From Thalassia testudinum (taxonomy: Eukaryota; Streptophyta; Magnoliopsida; Alismatales; Hydrocharitaceae), in assembly GCA_037157565.1 (NCBI GenBank), contig JAZHRO010000012.1, forward strand, positions 8,644,501 through 8,708,500: a stretch of DNA of 64,000 nucleotides, given 5' to 3'. Within the stretch, counting starts at the first letter, position 1. Every line of letters begins with the position of its first letter. Under the pieces are notes generated by a model. That model saw only the letters and a list, made by a program, of their open reading frames with translations, had not been told where the DNA came from and made no database searches. A program made the translations under genes and the position numbers. Of this stretch, positions 23,036 through 35,640 are shown piece after piece.

Positions 23036-23053
23036 TGACGCCGTTGCTGAGGA
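23036..23053 (+). promoter_or_regulatory. Primer-binding site of element B (tRNA-Asp)
   Basis: TGACGCCGTTGCTGAGGA, three changes from the tRNA-Asp complement, three bases after the LTR. GGCAATGC follows. Confidence 0.75.
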
Positions 23054-24213
23054 GGCAATGCTCTTTGATTTTTCACGTTTTCCGACTTACTTGTCGTTTA
23101 CCTCACTTCTCTTCTTTCTTATTGTGATTGTAGGTACTCTCATAAGACAGGTAAAAGCGATAGATTGGAGTAAAGTGCTGTTGAAGGGTCAATAACCCTA
23201 CCTCCCCACCTACTAGATTTCATTCCACCACCTAATAACACAAACCTTAATTAACCTAGGAGCTTGCATGAACTCTAAGGTTAGTTTTGATTATTTATTT
23301 GACACTTCCACCTGCCTCACCCTTTGCATAAAAAAGAAAAATTTTAAAAAAATCTCTTAAAGGTACACAACCTCTTCTAATTTTTCATGCTCAACCGGTA
23401 ACCCGATCTTTGAGACTGGTACACTCATCAACACCTAATTGAGTAGAAATCAAATTAGGTAATCACTTGTGTGCCTAATTAAGTGATGCATCAGGCCAAT
23501 TGTTTGAGTTGTTTGGGCTGCACCACTACAACAAAAAATAACTCATCAAGTAGCTGCTAGATAGGTTCAACTTTTAGGACTAAACCAGGCATTCTACATT
23601 TTTAGTTTGATTTCAAAGGAAAACATCTTCACTTGTGCTTTCAAAACTTGATGTGCCAACTGAACTTGATTGAATATACCTAAAGTTGAATTCTAAAGGC
23701 TACTAAGCAAGATTTAAACCCTAAAATTCATCGCATCCAAAAATAATCTTGCTTGAAAACCATTGGTTGTGCACGCACACACATATTAACTAATCATTAA
23801 GGGCACAACCCAAATGAAAGGGCCCCTTACATTTCAAAGCACACTCAAACCTAACCCTAACTAAAATAGAGTAGACGTTGGCCTTAAGGATTGGACTCGC
23901 TCTTCGGAGCCCAGATCGAGATTATTTTCGATTAGTCTGCTTCTTCCATTCAATTTGATGTCTAGCTAGCTAGGAGAGCAGAATCAAACGATCGCGATTG
24001 AGGGGTATCAAAGGAACCTGAGGCGAAAGCCAAGGGAAGAACCTTCTTCCCAGCCCCTCCCTCTAACTGGTTGGATTGACCGAAAAGAAGTAGATCAAAT
24101 TGTTTCTTCGTCTTAAGATGGGTTCTGGGAGTTTGTAGGTCTTTAGGCTAGCCCACTTAAGGACAGGTTTGATTATTTGTATTGCAGGGTACCTTTCTTC
24201 CTCCTGTTCTGTC
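23054..24213 (+). other. Leader of element B
   Basis: About 1.16 kb, non-coding, collinear with the leader of A. Possible splice acceptor TTTGTATTGCAG at about 24176-24187. Confidence 0.5.
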
Positions 24214-25710
24214 ATGGATCCTTCCACATCTTATTCGTACTTCCATTTCTTACCCTCCTACCACTACTTATTCCCAAAATGATTATTATTCCAACTAGAC
24301 TTATTCTCATCCATCTTCTAGTTGGGATAATCCTGATTGGGGATATAGTTCCGGACCTCCATGTTTAGGGTCTAACCCTGGACACCATGATCTTGATTCT
24401 TATCCTTTTCCGAGCTACATCGATTATAGATCACCGCCCTTATATGGACAGCCTAATACGATCTATAATCAAGAAGGATATGCTGATCCTTACCCTTCCC
24501 CAGATTACACTGCATATGGGTCATCACCTCTTTATGAATAACCTGAAATGACCTATTATCAGGGAAGGTATCTCGAACCTCAATTTATTGACTCACCTAC
24601 ACTGAACCCAAACCTGCCTAACCCTGAACCAAACCATTTGGTTCAGGTTAACCAGGTCCAAGATAAGGTTTTGGCTAACTTAAGGAATACCATACAATCT
24701 TTAGAAGCTCAGCCAATACCTTGTACTGAAAAATTGGAGCATCTGATTGAAATGATTGATAATCTTAATAAGTATTTGTTGGATTAGCTTCAAGATGTTA
24801 AGGATAAGGACCTGGGTGAGCTTTTACTTGGGAAGTTATCGAAATTGAGGATGAAATTTATGGTTGCTTTAGTTCAATCTTGGGATGATTCCCAAGATGA
24901 ATCCCCTTTAGGAGAGCCAATGTTAGATCTCGCTCAGACACCTGTAGGGGGGAGATGTTTTACGAGACCAGGGTCGGTTAGATTATTCTAGAGCAACCAA
25001 TTGAGAATGAATTTATTTCTTCACCTAAGATCCGTGAGCTAGGGTATGAGGAAACGTATGTCTCCATGGAAAAAAAAGTGATTGATGATTTTGAGACATA
25101 CATTAATGCGGATTCAGAATTCCTTGATTTTGAAGGTGAAGAAGCATTATGTGAAGTCTCCCCTAAGTTTACAGCACATGATTTCAGTGAGATGATTGGG
25201 CCTGAGGAATTCAATGAATCATTTGATGGCCTTAAAATTGAGAAACTTGATTCTATTGGAGCTCACATGGTGGATTCAGATCCTCATTTCGTGAAGGATT
25301 CAATTCAAAGCCCCATTCCTCAATTACACCCCATTGAGTATAATGAGGATTCTATTCTTGAGATCATTCGACCCAATTCAATTATGATTCTATCACAACT
25401 CTTAGACTTGGAAATTTTAGATGGGGTGATTAACATGTAGGAGGTTCTGAAATTTGAAATGTTGATTGCGGAGGATAGGAAGTGGGAAATGAAGCTTTGG
25501 GAAGTCAATTCCAGAGGAAGTAGAAGACAAGTCTAAGGTTTCCTATTTACCTGAAACCCCCAACCTTCTACCAGGACCCTTATGACATTGTTTCTGAGGA
25601 TGTGCAATCCAAGCACAAATTCATTGATTATCATTTTGAGCTTGATTTCTTTGTTATCGAACATTTTGGACTTGGGTTGCATTCTCACAAATCGCAAGCC
25701 TGACCCCTCT
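24214..25710 (+). pseudogene. Acidic ORF of element B (broken)
   Basis: ATG 24214 begins MDPSTSYSYF. An indel shifts the frame about 13 codons later relative to A. The parts line up with A: SPTLNPNLPNPEPNHLVQVN and a helix-like stretch (VLANLRNTIQSLEAQ) in 24548-24787, then an acidic part in 25066-25440 (VIDDFETYINADSEFLDF, DLEILDGVINM), then FGLGLHSHKSQA near 25690. Stops and frame changes separate the parts. No recognised domain. Confidence 0.7.
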
Positions 25711-26025
25711 TGCATGCTGGTCTTAGGTTTTGGATAATTTTTATCCAAAATCTTAGATATACTCGACCATGGGCATGAGTCTATACCACAATTTGGACCA
25801 CGTCTGTGGACATCTCCTCTTGGTAGGTCCAAAACTAGATTTTCTTATTCTAATTTTGACCTGCACCTGTGAATTATTTATTTCTTCTTTATTTGTATAG
25901 TGTGCGTAGCTGGAGGCACTAAATTCAGCACATATATAGTCTGTTTTCCTCTCAGTGCTGATCGGGTAGTCACGAAATTCAAGTGCTTTCTACTCTACTT
26001 CACTCAGTTTCATGTCTTTTTAATA

Positions 26026-26059
26026 CAATGAAGACATTGCATTAGATAGGCATGGGAGG
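26026..26059 (+). promoter_or_regulatory. Hairpin and first purine tract of element B
   Basis: CAATG-AAGA-CATTG (26026-26039) followed by AGGCATGGGAGG (26048-26059). Same arrangement as in A, C and D. Confidence 0.6.
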
Positions 26060-26638
26060 TGGATATTCATCTCTGAATCATCTTATTAGCTTCGTAGATT
26101 TTTTTTATTTTCCCTTTATTTTTGAAAAAAAAATTGAATTAGGAAAAGAGAACTAGGGCTTTAGAGATTTTCAACCTTAGGAAATAATACAATAGGATCT
26201 GAGCACTTAGACTCTTCATGTCTTCGAGCTTAATCAGATCGGGTGTCTACTAAAATGTGGACTTATTTCCCGAGTATTCGCCATAAGTTGAGGTGATAAG
26301 TACACGACTTATCAACCCACCCTTTGATTTGAGAGGACTTTAAGCTTAAGCATCTATACACTATTTGCACTGACTCGCTTTTCGACAGTTTTAACGAAAA
26401 TTGGGTAGCTAATGAACCTTCTAGAGTGGTATGGTTGATAAGTTATCGTGGGTAATAGTCCATTGGTCAATTGTTTAGAGCCTAGCCACACGACCATTCT
26501 CTTCTTATTACCTTTAGGTAAATCTTAGATCAGGGAAGCCACTTACTTAGAAAAAAAAAAGAAACAAAATAGAAAAATATCCAAAAAGAAACGAAAAAGA
26601 AATATAAAAGGTGAAAAGAAAAAAGAAATAAGCCACAC
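26060..26638 (+). other. Non-coding spacer of element B, left part
   Basis: No coding signal. An A/G-rich run lies at 26552-26630. It is interrupted by a solo LTR and continues at 29332-29913 with a second A/G-rich run near 29725-29760. Confidence 0.5.
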
Positions 26639-29326
26639 TGTTTAAATGCTTTGGTTGAGTTTTAAAGAAATGCGTTGTACTACGGTCGACAAATAGCTCT
26701 CAAACAGATAAAATTTATAACTCAGAATTTATAATGGAGTCCGAGGTCGAACACAGGGAGCAAATATGGAATTCACAACATTAATCGCACTTAGAATCAA
26801 TGAGAACAAGTAATTGAGCATTCGAATAGATATTCAATGAATAATAACCTGTCACATTAGTTATTCAATGAAATCCAATGTATCTAGAGACAAAAAGAAT
26901 GAAGAGAATCTAAAAAGTGGTGATTTGAATCACCAATTAAATCCTCTAATTAAGCATGCATCTCATAATTAATTTAACCTTAACCATAATACTTAAATAA
27001 TGCAACAGTATCTCAAATAATGTTCAATCAGACGACAGATATATCAATCAGACGACTTAAGTTATCATCAGTAAGCATAAGCACAAGGCTTTCAAAGCCT
27101 TTCTCTCTTTCTTCTTCTGCTTCTCTTGGCTTCTTTTCTTTCCTTCTCTCTTCTTCTTCTTTAGAGGCACGACCCTTCTCTTCTTCTTTTTCTCCTTCAT
27201 AAGCACAAGGGAACCAAGGCCTCAGCGACTAAGTGTCAACTGCAGACATGAGATAGCAAAACCCTCCCCCACACTCTCTCACAAGTGTTCCTCCTCTTCT
27301 CTATCAAATAACCAGGCATCTAATCAGGTAATCGTGGATCCAGGTGACCAAGGCTACTGGGTCTGGAGGTAGTTGAGGTGTGCAAGCATAGGTGAGGAGG
27401 GACTCGACCCCTCAGTGCTTGGGCGAATAGCTCAATGCACAAATTCAATATAAGAGTGTGCACATGCCTTTCACTCCACGAGGTGGGACTATCTTAGCCC
27501 CCTCCTTAGCACAGTAGCGACAGATGAAGCTTCGTCGAATGGGAGGTGTTACTACGGATGTGGTCTTCAATTGAGGGTTTGGAGTGGTGCCTGGAGGAGT
27601 TGCACGTGACCTGGCGATGAAATCGAGCGCTATTGCAATCGGAGGACTGTGGTTGTCATCGGAGATGATGGCGGTGGCGGAGGAGCACGGTGAAGACTTG
27701 AAACACAAAGGACGGACTTACTGCCACATTAAATCACCTCAGAAGCTTCGCACGGATAAGACGAGGGCATTGGTGGTGATGGCGTGCTGTGAGGTTTCTG
27801 GAGGTTGGGTTTACGCGAAGAAGGTGGTTGGTGATGGGTGTGTTCGGGGGGTTGCGGGAGTGAGTGAAGGGCGTAATAAGGATGGTGGTTTGGTTCACGG
27901 AGGTGAGGCGAAGGTTATGGACTTGGTGGCAATTTGTTTGGTGGATTGTGGAGGTGTGGAGGACTCATTGGAGGTGTGGCGGAGAGGAGGAAGATGACAG
28001 GGGAGGCTGTGGTCGTGTGTTGAATTGGTGTTGAAGGATGTGTAACCTACTCTAGGAAGAATAAGGAGTAGAGAGGACCTAAATTAAGGACAAATAGGAA
28101 AGAGATTCCCATGTCGGTGTGATGGCCAGACGTGGGGAAGATGAAGTCTCTGAGAAAGGGGGTAGTGACGACGAAGGGGTATGGACGGTGCTCACTGGTA
28201 CTACAATGCACGGAAGAGCTTGAGGAAGATGAACTCGCCGACTATTGTTTGTGGCGGCGAGCGAAGAAGTCAGTCAGAGATGGTTGCCGGAGCTCGTGGA
28301 GGATTCGGTCAGAGAGAAGGGAAGGAGGGAAATTGACCAAAAACAAGCTAGGGAGGTGAGGTTTGCATCAGGGTTGCTTTTATAGGGCTCAGGGGGGCAT
28401 TCCAGGCTTGGAAACCAAGCTTGGAAGCTTGGAGCTTTCGCACAAAAGGAAACCCACATTTTCAAATCATTCTCATTAGGTTTTGGGTAAAAATTAGAGC
28501 CCAAGATGCAGCTTAGATTCAAGTGGATCTTCTCAGGAGTTTCCCTTCCAATTTTGGAAGGGTTTGGATGTGAATTAGGGAGATCTTGTTGATTGAAGGT
28601 TGGATATAGGTGTGTTCACATGGCAATGGCAGTAGGGGCCTCTTTGTGAAGGTGGTGACAAAGTTAGGGGGCTTTTGCAATAGATTTCAAAAGATGAGGG
28701 GTTATTTGAGAGAAAAAGAATCAGACTGGACTAAAATGCAAACTAGGTCAAGATGATCTTTGATTGGGCCCAAATTTTGGTATAAACCTAATTTGGATGC
28801 AAAGAATCTGATGGTGAAGTCAGATTTTGGTTTTGACAAAGTTTGACTGGGTAATTTACGTAGAAACTCAAATTAGGGCAACTTCTTATCTGAGACTTTG
28901 TTCTAGGTCAAAATAGATTTAGATGGTCAAATCAAGGGTACTAAACCTTATAGAATATTTGTCTATGATTTTAGAAGGTTTAGATGAATTTTATTCTGAC
29001 CAGAACCTCTGTTATTTAAGCATGTATGAAATTAGGGTTTTGGGAGCTGTGTATTCTCCAAATGCGCGAAAACCCGTTTCTGTGTGTACGGACCCTCTTA
29101 TTAGTCATTAATGAACATTTGACTTTCATTTAACCTTTGGGAAAACTCCATGATTACTCTGCATTTATGATCTTCTATTAAAACTGCAGATTTAACCTTG
29201 ATTTAATGTACTCTTCTCAGAAAGGATATTCAGTGAATTATGACTCTTCAGCAGTTATGTAGGAGCATTTGTCTCTTGATTGTGATTAATTAAAGCTAGT
29301 TATGGCAGATGATGATGTTATCATCA
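26639..29326 (-). mobile_element. Solo LTR, family C2 (2688 bp)
   Basis: Flanked by perfect CACAC duplications (26634-26638 and 29327-29331). On the minus strand it starts TGATGATAACATCATCA and ends CATTTAAACA. It is collinear with the plus-strand copy 46145-48754. A TATA box (TATAAAAG on the minus strand) lies near 28376-28384. There are no internal sequences, so it is an LTR-LTR recombination product. Confidence 0.85.
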
Positions 29327-29913
29327 CACACTTCACCACATGAGTATGGCTAGCAAGTTGTCGATGGTAATAGTTCATTGGCCGATTGTCCAGATCCCAG
29401 CTCAAGAAATACACATATAATTCCTAAACACTTAGGAAGAAGCGGAGAAGTAGAATAAATTGGGGAGATATACACTGGGTTCGTTCATGTGTTGACCCCA
29501 TAAAAATAAAAGTAGGGAGAAAGCTATCGGTTGGATAGATACACCTTTAGGCAGAAATTCTTTTAAGGTCACCTAGGGGTATAGAAACCCAAAGTCCATT
29601 TTGATTGCCGATCAGTGAGTCTAACACATTCATGAAAATATGCTTAGAACTTAGAGTTCTCATCGAGTCTTGGGTGAGTTGAGTAGCCGTAGAAAGCTGC
29701 TCCGAAACCCTAAACTCAAAAATCCAAAAAAAAAGGAAAAGAAAAAAAGAAAAAGATCCTTCTTTAAATAAGGTGAGGGCTTGAAGTGGTCTGCATTTTG
29801 GCAAACACCCAGGCATTGTTGTGTCTCTGTAATTTAGGTCTTAGTTGAAATCCCTAAGTGTTGCAAAATAACCTTTGCCCAAGAAATCTAATTCTCTTAT
29901 AAATAGCATGTAG

Positions 29914-29950
29914 TTTTGCTGGGGAATAATAAAAGATAGGCATGGGGGTG
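29914..29950 (+). promoter_or_regulatory. Polypurine tract of element B with decayed hairpin
   Basis: TTTTGCTGGGGAATAATAAAA is the decayed counterpart of the stem found in A, C and D. AGGCATGGGGGTG then abuts the 3' LTR at 29951. Confidence 0.7.
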
Positions 29951-31721
29951 TGATGTAAACATGTTTATATCACATAAACCATCTATTTATGAATGTTCTT
30001 AGGTGTATAGTTGCATCATATATTATAAATATTACATAACATGCATTATCTTGCATTTAGTTTAGATTGTATAAAGTTTAGGTTAATTTTCTCTTTTTGT
30101 GGTTAGGGAACATGTTGATATTTAATTGAGGCCTTGGATTGAAGATCTAACCATACGGATCTGATTAGGGTGATGATTGGAGTTCAACGATTCGAAGATC
30201 GCCCCGATGGGACTTCCGTTGTATCAGATGTAGTTAGAGAAAGATTAGCGGTCAAGGGGCCAAGTGGTGCAAATCTCTACTTTAGATGACAAATCCAACC
30301 ACACGGATGAGTTCGAATCAACGATCGCAGCCCAACAGCATTTAAATCAGTCCAATATGATATCTGTGGCACCATCTACAGCTCAAAGAAGATGGACTAC
30401 TAAGATAGATGGCTAAGATGGTGCCACGTACCGCCATCTCAGCTGCCTAAACTGGCCCAAGACTCGCCGCTGCCTCTCTCTCCTCAACCGCACGAACGAT
30501 CTTAGCCTTTGGATCAAAATCCAATGGCTGAGAGAGCTCATCCTCAAAACTTAAACGTGCCTCAAAACAAGGCGTAGCGCAGCAGTCTTGACACTGCCTC
30601 TGGAGCTGAAGGTGCGAGGTCAAGCCCCCACAAAGCTCAAATCTCACGGGCGAGCGAGTGCAGCTTAAATTGGGTTGTCGGATCAGAGATGAACGGTAGC
30701 AGGAGAGCCATGTGGTGAGCCCAAATGCGAGGAGCCCCGCACGCACGATCAGATGCGCCTCTGCACGCATGATCGCAAGTAGGGGGTGTTTTGAAGCCAT
30801 GGGCGCGATGCATTCTCAGCCGTCGATCTTAAGATCGGACAGTTGAGATTTTGTGATCGTGCATAAGGCATTGAGCATAGAGGAAGAAGAGGAGACGGAG
30901 GGGTGCACGACCTTTAGCCATGTTTAGGCTTTAGTGACGAATAAATTCGTCACTAAAGGCCTGCACATTTAATGTTTAACAATAAAATGACCTATTTGCC
31001 CCCTCCAATCTTCACCTATAAAAGGCCCTACAACCTCTACACTTTATTCATCCCTTCCTCTCTTCTCTCACCCCCTCCAAAGCTTTAAGAGCTTGTTCTA
31101 AACTCAAAATTCTCCATTAGAGTTAAAATTAGAATTTTTCCACCTCATCCCCGTTCATGGAGTGCTCGCGGTTGTCTTCTTATTGCTATTTGGGAAGCAG
31201 ATTTCGCTGCGATGTTGCCCTGTCCCATCCTCTGTCGTCCGTCATTGTTCTCCTTCGTCTAGCTTCTCACCACCTTCATTCGAGCACTTCGTCAACGTAG
31301 CTCGTCCTCTAAGCAGTCGTCAAGGAAGATAACTTCTCTCTACCTTCTCTTTTATTGCTTTTTAGTACATATTTCCCACTTTCTAGTGTAGTCATTAGAT
31401 GTAATGAACTTGATTCAATGACTATGAAATGCCTATTCATTCTCTCTCTATTTTGTCTTTATTTGCATTATTCTTTCTCTCTCTTCTATTCTTTATTCTT
31501 TAAGTAGATAGCTAGTGTAGATTCAATTCAACTAGCTAATCTACTTCCTGACAACAAATCAAATGTGGTTTTTGATCAAACGTCTGCCTCCCTGTGTTCG
31601 ACTCAGAATTCCTTTTGAGTTTCGGTTAAAATTATCTGTTGACGGATTTTTCTCGCAAATTACACTATGACGACGAGTTATCAAAACTCAAATCTTTTTA
31701 CGATGATTTTCCACCTCAACA
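29951..31721 (+). mobile_element. 3' LTR of element B (1771 bp)
   Basis: Collinear with 21372-23032, with the U3 hairpin (30929-30958), TATA (31017-31024) and tRNA-like module (about 30571-30628). It ends ACCTCAACA, directly before the CATGA duplication. Confidence 0.85.
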
Positions 31722-31726
31722 CATGA

Positions 31727-32739
31727 TTAGATGCATGAAGATCACATATGTCGTACGTGCTTCAGCGCGTGCTCTCAAGCTTGATCAACACGTGATCTTA
31801 GCCCTCCATCAGCGATCGAAAGGCTGAGGAGACGCGGACATGCGATTTTCATGAAGAAGAAGCGGTGTGTGTGCGTTTAAGCCATCCGATCTCTTGATTG
31901 GATGGTTGAGGATGTGTGATTGTGGTGAAGCGCTCAAACGGCTGAAGTTGAAGGGGCGGGGGGTGTGTGTGCATTCAGCAACATGGGTGCTTTAGTGACG
32001 ATTTTATTCATCACTAAAGACCCCTACATTAATGTTTTCATGTTAAAATGACCTATTTGCCCCCTATTCTTCACTTATAAAAGGACCTACGCCCTCCACA
32101 TTTTCATCATCCCTTCATCTCTCTCCTTCAAAGCTCTAAAGAAGCTTGTCCAAAACCCGAGATGCTCCTCTAGAGTAAAAATAAAAAATTTATCCACTTA
32201 TCATCCCATTTGTGGAGCACCCATGGTTGTCTTCTCACCCCCATTCTAGAAATGGATCCTACAATGACGATGCCTTGCCTGGCCCACCCATTCTTCCCAA
32301 TCCATCCTCCATCCTCCATTTTCGCTCTCCTTCCAGGCAACGTCTGTCCGACTCGTCCTCCAAGCAGCTGTCGAGGAGGATAACTTCTCTCCCCCTTCTC
32401 TTTATCGCTTTCTAGATTAGATTTCTTGCTTTCTAGTTATAGTTGTAATAACATTATTTTGATTATAAAAGTTATTTCTCTCTATCTTTCTCTCTCTCTC
32501 TAGTTGTAGTGTTTATATTGCAAATAGAATAGAATCATTGTGATTATCTGATCTTTAAACAAAAATTACAAAAAATATAATTGCAGATTTCAAATCGACG
32601 TAGCCTCCCTGTGTTCGACTTGAGACTCCTTTCGAGTTTCCATAAAAATTATTTGATTATTCGAATTTTCTTGCAACTTACACTACGACGACGGATTTTC
32701 AAAACTCCAATCTTTGTGCAACGAATTTCCGCTACAACA
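31727..32739 (+). mobile_element. 3' LTR of element A, second part
   Basis: Resumes at the point matching 15347 and runs to ...CTACAACA at 32739. It contains the U3 hairpin (31990-32019), TATA (32076-32083) and a CT microsatellite near 32480-32503. Next to it lies TCAAT, the target duplication of A. Confidence 0.85.
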
Positions 32740-32744
32740 TCAAT

Positions 32745-33810
32745 CTCCAAATGAACAAGAATAACCAAATTTGTCCACTAGATAAACGGAAACTAAATTC
32801 CATCTAAATGATGGTACAATGAACGTTTCTTTCAAATTTAACTGGTGACCGGTAGTTAGTGACAGTCTGAAATTTGCAATGGCTTCTACCTCCTCCTTCT
32901 TGTCGTTGATTACATAGATGTATCTTTCACCATCACTTGGCATTCAGTAGCTTAGGTAACCCCGCATAGACACACTGATGTGAATAGAGTTCTTGAATCT
33001 ATCCACCAAATGTCTGAGGTATAGAGGCATAATTAACTTTTGAACAAACCAAAGAGAGTAATGTACCGTTCTTTTCACACCAAGAGTGATACTTGGTACA
33101 ATCCTTGTTCATGTGTCCTTTTCCTTTGCAGAAGAAGTAGGATGCCTTAGGCTTCTTCTGACTCCCTTTGGAGGAGGATGAATTGGCAGCAGTTATATCC
33201 TTGGCCTGCTTCCTTTTGGGCCTGGAAACTAGATGAGCACTTTCTGGTTTATCCTATTTCAGCCTTCTTCCTCTTGCACACAATGGGAAATGAGCTCGTT
33301 AAGAGTCCACTTCTCCCGTTAGTAGTTATAGCTGGCCTTAAACTGCCCATATTGTGCAGGGAGGGAGATCAAAACTAAATGCACGAGGAGGTCATCTGAA
33401 AACTCCAACTTAAGTGCTTTAGTTTCGAGGCTAAATGAGACATTTCCATAATATGCTCCTTAATGTTTCCAGTACCCTGTACTTAAGTGAGACAAGTTTG
33501 CTAAGGAGATTGCTTGTCTTAGTTTTCTCACTCTTAGCAAATCTTTTCTCCAACTCATCAAGTAATTTCTTAGCATTCAATTCCTCTGAGATAGCACCCC
33601 TAAAGTTTTCTGGAATAGCACATTTCCTGATCATCAAACACATGCGATTTGATCGCTCCCACCTCTCAGAGTTCTTTATTTCATCAGAAGAACTCTTATC
33701 AGTAAGAGGGGAGGGAGGATCAACCCGAAGTGTAATAAGGATAGTTTCTTTCCAGAACAATAAGGACACTTTCTTTTCCAGAACTTAAAATTAGATCCAT
33801 TTAGTTCTAG
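32745..33810 (-). pseudogene. Copia I gag and protease (broken)
   Basis: From right to left the minus strand reads LNGSNFKFWK near 33800, then a gag stretch (33431-33769) with SSSDE, WERSNRMCLMIRKC and LDELEKRFAKSEKTKTSNLL, typical of copia gag (UBN2/Retrotran_gag_2 type). A zinc knuckle follows near 33110-33170, reading YFFCKGKGHMNKDC, where Tyr replaces the first of its three Cys. The protease end (32745-32943) has PSFRWNLVSVYLVDKFGYSC. Frames are broken between parts. Copia I continues at 14577 leftward once element A is removed. Confidence 0.8.
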
Positions 33811-34389
33811 AATAAAATTTAAGGTTGGCAGTTATAGCAGATGCAGAGGAGTTAACTTAAAACAAAGGAAATAAACCAAATACATGCTTAGAATAAAGTA
33901 AACTAAATAATATAATGTTTAATATTTAGTTTTTGGACAATAAACATTAATATTGTAAAGGACAGTCTTAAGAATGATAAATAACTATTGAAAACATTCA
34001 TGTAAGTAATTAAGCCATCTTTGGATTAACTTAACTACCCATACGAAACCTAATAATTCAATAGATAATTTATTAGAAAATGTGTATATATGCATTCAGT
34101 CATGAGGCGGTTCACCTTTGAGTTAAGCACCCCATACAGGAATGCAACATACACAGTTGCTTTAATGTTTTAAATAAACTGGCACAAGAAGCAACCTGCT
34201 TTGGCAAGAATTACTAAATGTGACAGAGTACTTAATACATTAAAACCTATTACTAATATTCGTACCAAAATAATCATAATTAATGTATCCCAATCAACAT
34301 GTCAGTATTGGTATTCATCATGGATACTGGTACCAACAGCAATGACCAAGTACCAGTACTGGTCCTTCTGTACCAGTACCAGAATGATA
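33811..34389 (-). other. Copia I leader, left part
   Basis: AT-rich and non-coding on inspection. It lies between the gag start and the GTAC repeat block. I see nothing else in it. Confidence 0.4.
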
Positions 34390-34850
34390 TGTACCAGTAC
34401 TGACCTTATATACCGGTACTACATCAGAATTGGACCGATCCTGGAACCATGTCCAGTATAATACATGTACTAGTATTGTTGTTAAGTATCGGTACCCCAT
34501 CGATATTGAACCGATTCTAGGACATGACCAGTATCCTACATATACCAATACTTATGATGAGTACTGGTACTCCATTGATACTGGCAGTACTCCTGTAGCA
34601 TGTCTAGTATCCCACATGTACTGATACTCATGATGAGTACTGATACTATACCGATACTGGCGACGCCCCTTGGAGCCTGACCAGTATCCTACATGTACCG
34701 GTACTCATGATGAGTTCTGGTACTCTATCGATACTGGCGGTGCTCCAGGAAGTGCCCAATGGGTACCCGTGCCCAGCCAGTACTAGTTCTCATGACGAGT
34801 ACCGGTATCGGACCGATCACGGCTCGATTCTAGGGCGGCGATCTGAAATC
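34390..34850. repeat. Degenerate tandem repeat of about 76 bp rich in GGTAC/GTACC
   Basis: Units begin with CCAGTAT or CTAGTAT at 34453, 34528, 34604, 34681 and (CCAGTACT) 34777. Each contains a near-palindrome of the form GTACTCATGATGAGTAC, and the steps are 75-77 bp with the last longer. It lies in the untranslated leader of copia I. The same palindromic words occur in the LTR of copia II (40500-40880). Confidence 0.75.
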
Positions 34851-35082
34851 GAGATTTGGGGAAAACACCTCAAATCACGATTCCGATCGAAAAACTTGAT
34901 TTGATTATCACATATGGGATATAAATGAACATGAAAATCGGAAAACAAACATTAGTTTCATTGATTCATCAAGATGGGATTGAATCAATCCAAAAACTAA
35001 ATGAAGACAATACTCAAAACCGAACGGAAAATTATTTTTCTCAAGAAACGAATCATTAAGGCAACGGTATGATGAATAGAAA

Positions 35083-35095
35083 GGCTCTGATACCA
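35083..35095 (-). promoter_or_regulatory. Primer-binding site of copia I (tRNA-Met)
   Basis: On the minus strand TGGTATCAGAGCC, the standard initiator tRNA-Met primer site of copia elements, two bases from the LTR end. Confidence 0.85.
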
Positions 35096-35097
35096 CT

Positions 35098-35640
35098 TGA
35101 TGGAATTTAATGCTGAATAAAAATCAGAACCATATGATTTTATAATCCCAAGTACTATCTATTCCCCATATCATTAACCAAAAAGAAAACGTAAATAAAA
35201 CGATGGAGGGATACCTGAATCCATCGTAGTGGAAGCAACGAGGAGATCACAGAGATCCTCTGGAGCCGTGGGCTTGCTTCTCCAACTTGAGGTGATGGCA
35301 ATGGTACTTCCAGAGGGTTCAGAGAGCGAGAGTGGAAGAGAACTAAATGAGGGTGTACCCTTTGGGTTCTGTCAAATCGAATGCCCACTTCTCTCTCACC
35401 CCTCCAGGGACCATAATCGCTTAAAATAAAATGACAATTCCACCCGTCACGAAATTACATTTACCCTTAAAGTTTCTATGCATTAAATCCCATACCCTAA
35501 TGAGATGAGAATGGTCAATTTACATAATTAGATCACTTTAATGACTATAAATGTGATGTCTAAATATATGTATACATTTAACGTATAATTCCATAATAAT
35601 AATATATGTAGGTTCGCATTATGATTCTAATAGCAGTGGC
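35098..35640 (-). mobile_element. 5' LTR of copia I (outer limit approximate)
   Basis: The inner border is fixed by the primer site: plus strand TGATGGAATTTAATG, hence minus strand LTR end TTCCATCA. The outer border could not be placed because the matching part of the other LTR is cut away. About 540 bp is an estimate. Confidence 0.5.

Larger units (their letters stand above)
21372..31721 (+). mobile_element. Non-autonomous LTR retrotransposon B, nested in the 3' LTR of A
   Basis: The 5' LTR is 21372-23032, the primer site 23036-23053 and the 3' LTR 29951-31721. Flanks CGTGA (21367-21371) and CATGA (31722-31726) form the target duplication with one change. The internal region is about 4.23 kb once the solo LTR at 26639-29326 is removed. 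It is collinear with element A almost throughout, so A and B are sister families. It has no enzyme domains. Confidence 0.85.
14583..32739 (+). mobile_element. Non-autonomous LTR retrotransposon A, interrupted by element B
   Basis: The 5' LTR is 14583-16346 and the tRNA-Asp primer site 16350-16367. The internal region is 4262 bp with one decayed acidic ORF and two purine tracts. The 3' LTR starts at 20609, is split by element B at 21371/21372, resumes near 31727 and ends at 32739. Flanking TCTAT (14578-14582) and TCAAT (32740-32744) are a target duplication with one change. No enzyme domain is present in the internal region on either strand. The two LTRs have clearly diverged, so this is an old insertion. 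Confidence 0.85.
11563..35640 (-). mobile_element. Ty1/copia retrotransposon I (minus strand), split by element A
   Basis: Reading from right to left it has a 5' LTR (from 35098), a tRNA-Met primer site, a leader, gag, zinc knuckle, protease, integrase, RT, RNase H, a polypurine tract and a partial 3' LTR. Integrase before RT is the Ty1/copia order. It is broken by many stops and frame changes. Element A (14583-32739) inserted between protease and the pre-integrase region. Joining the two sides over one copy of the TCTAT target gives an uninterrupted frame reading SFGDRQSQLF, which proves they were one element. The right LTR limit is approximate. Confidence 0.85.
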
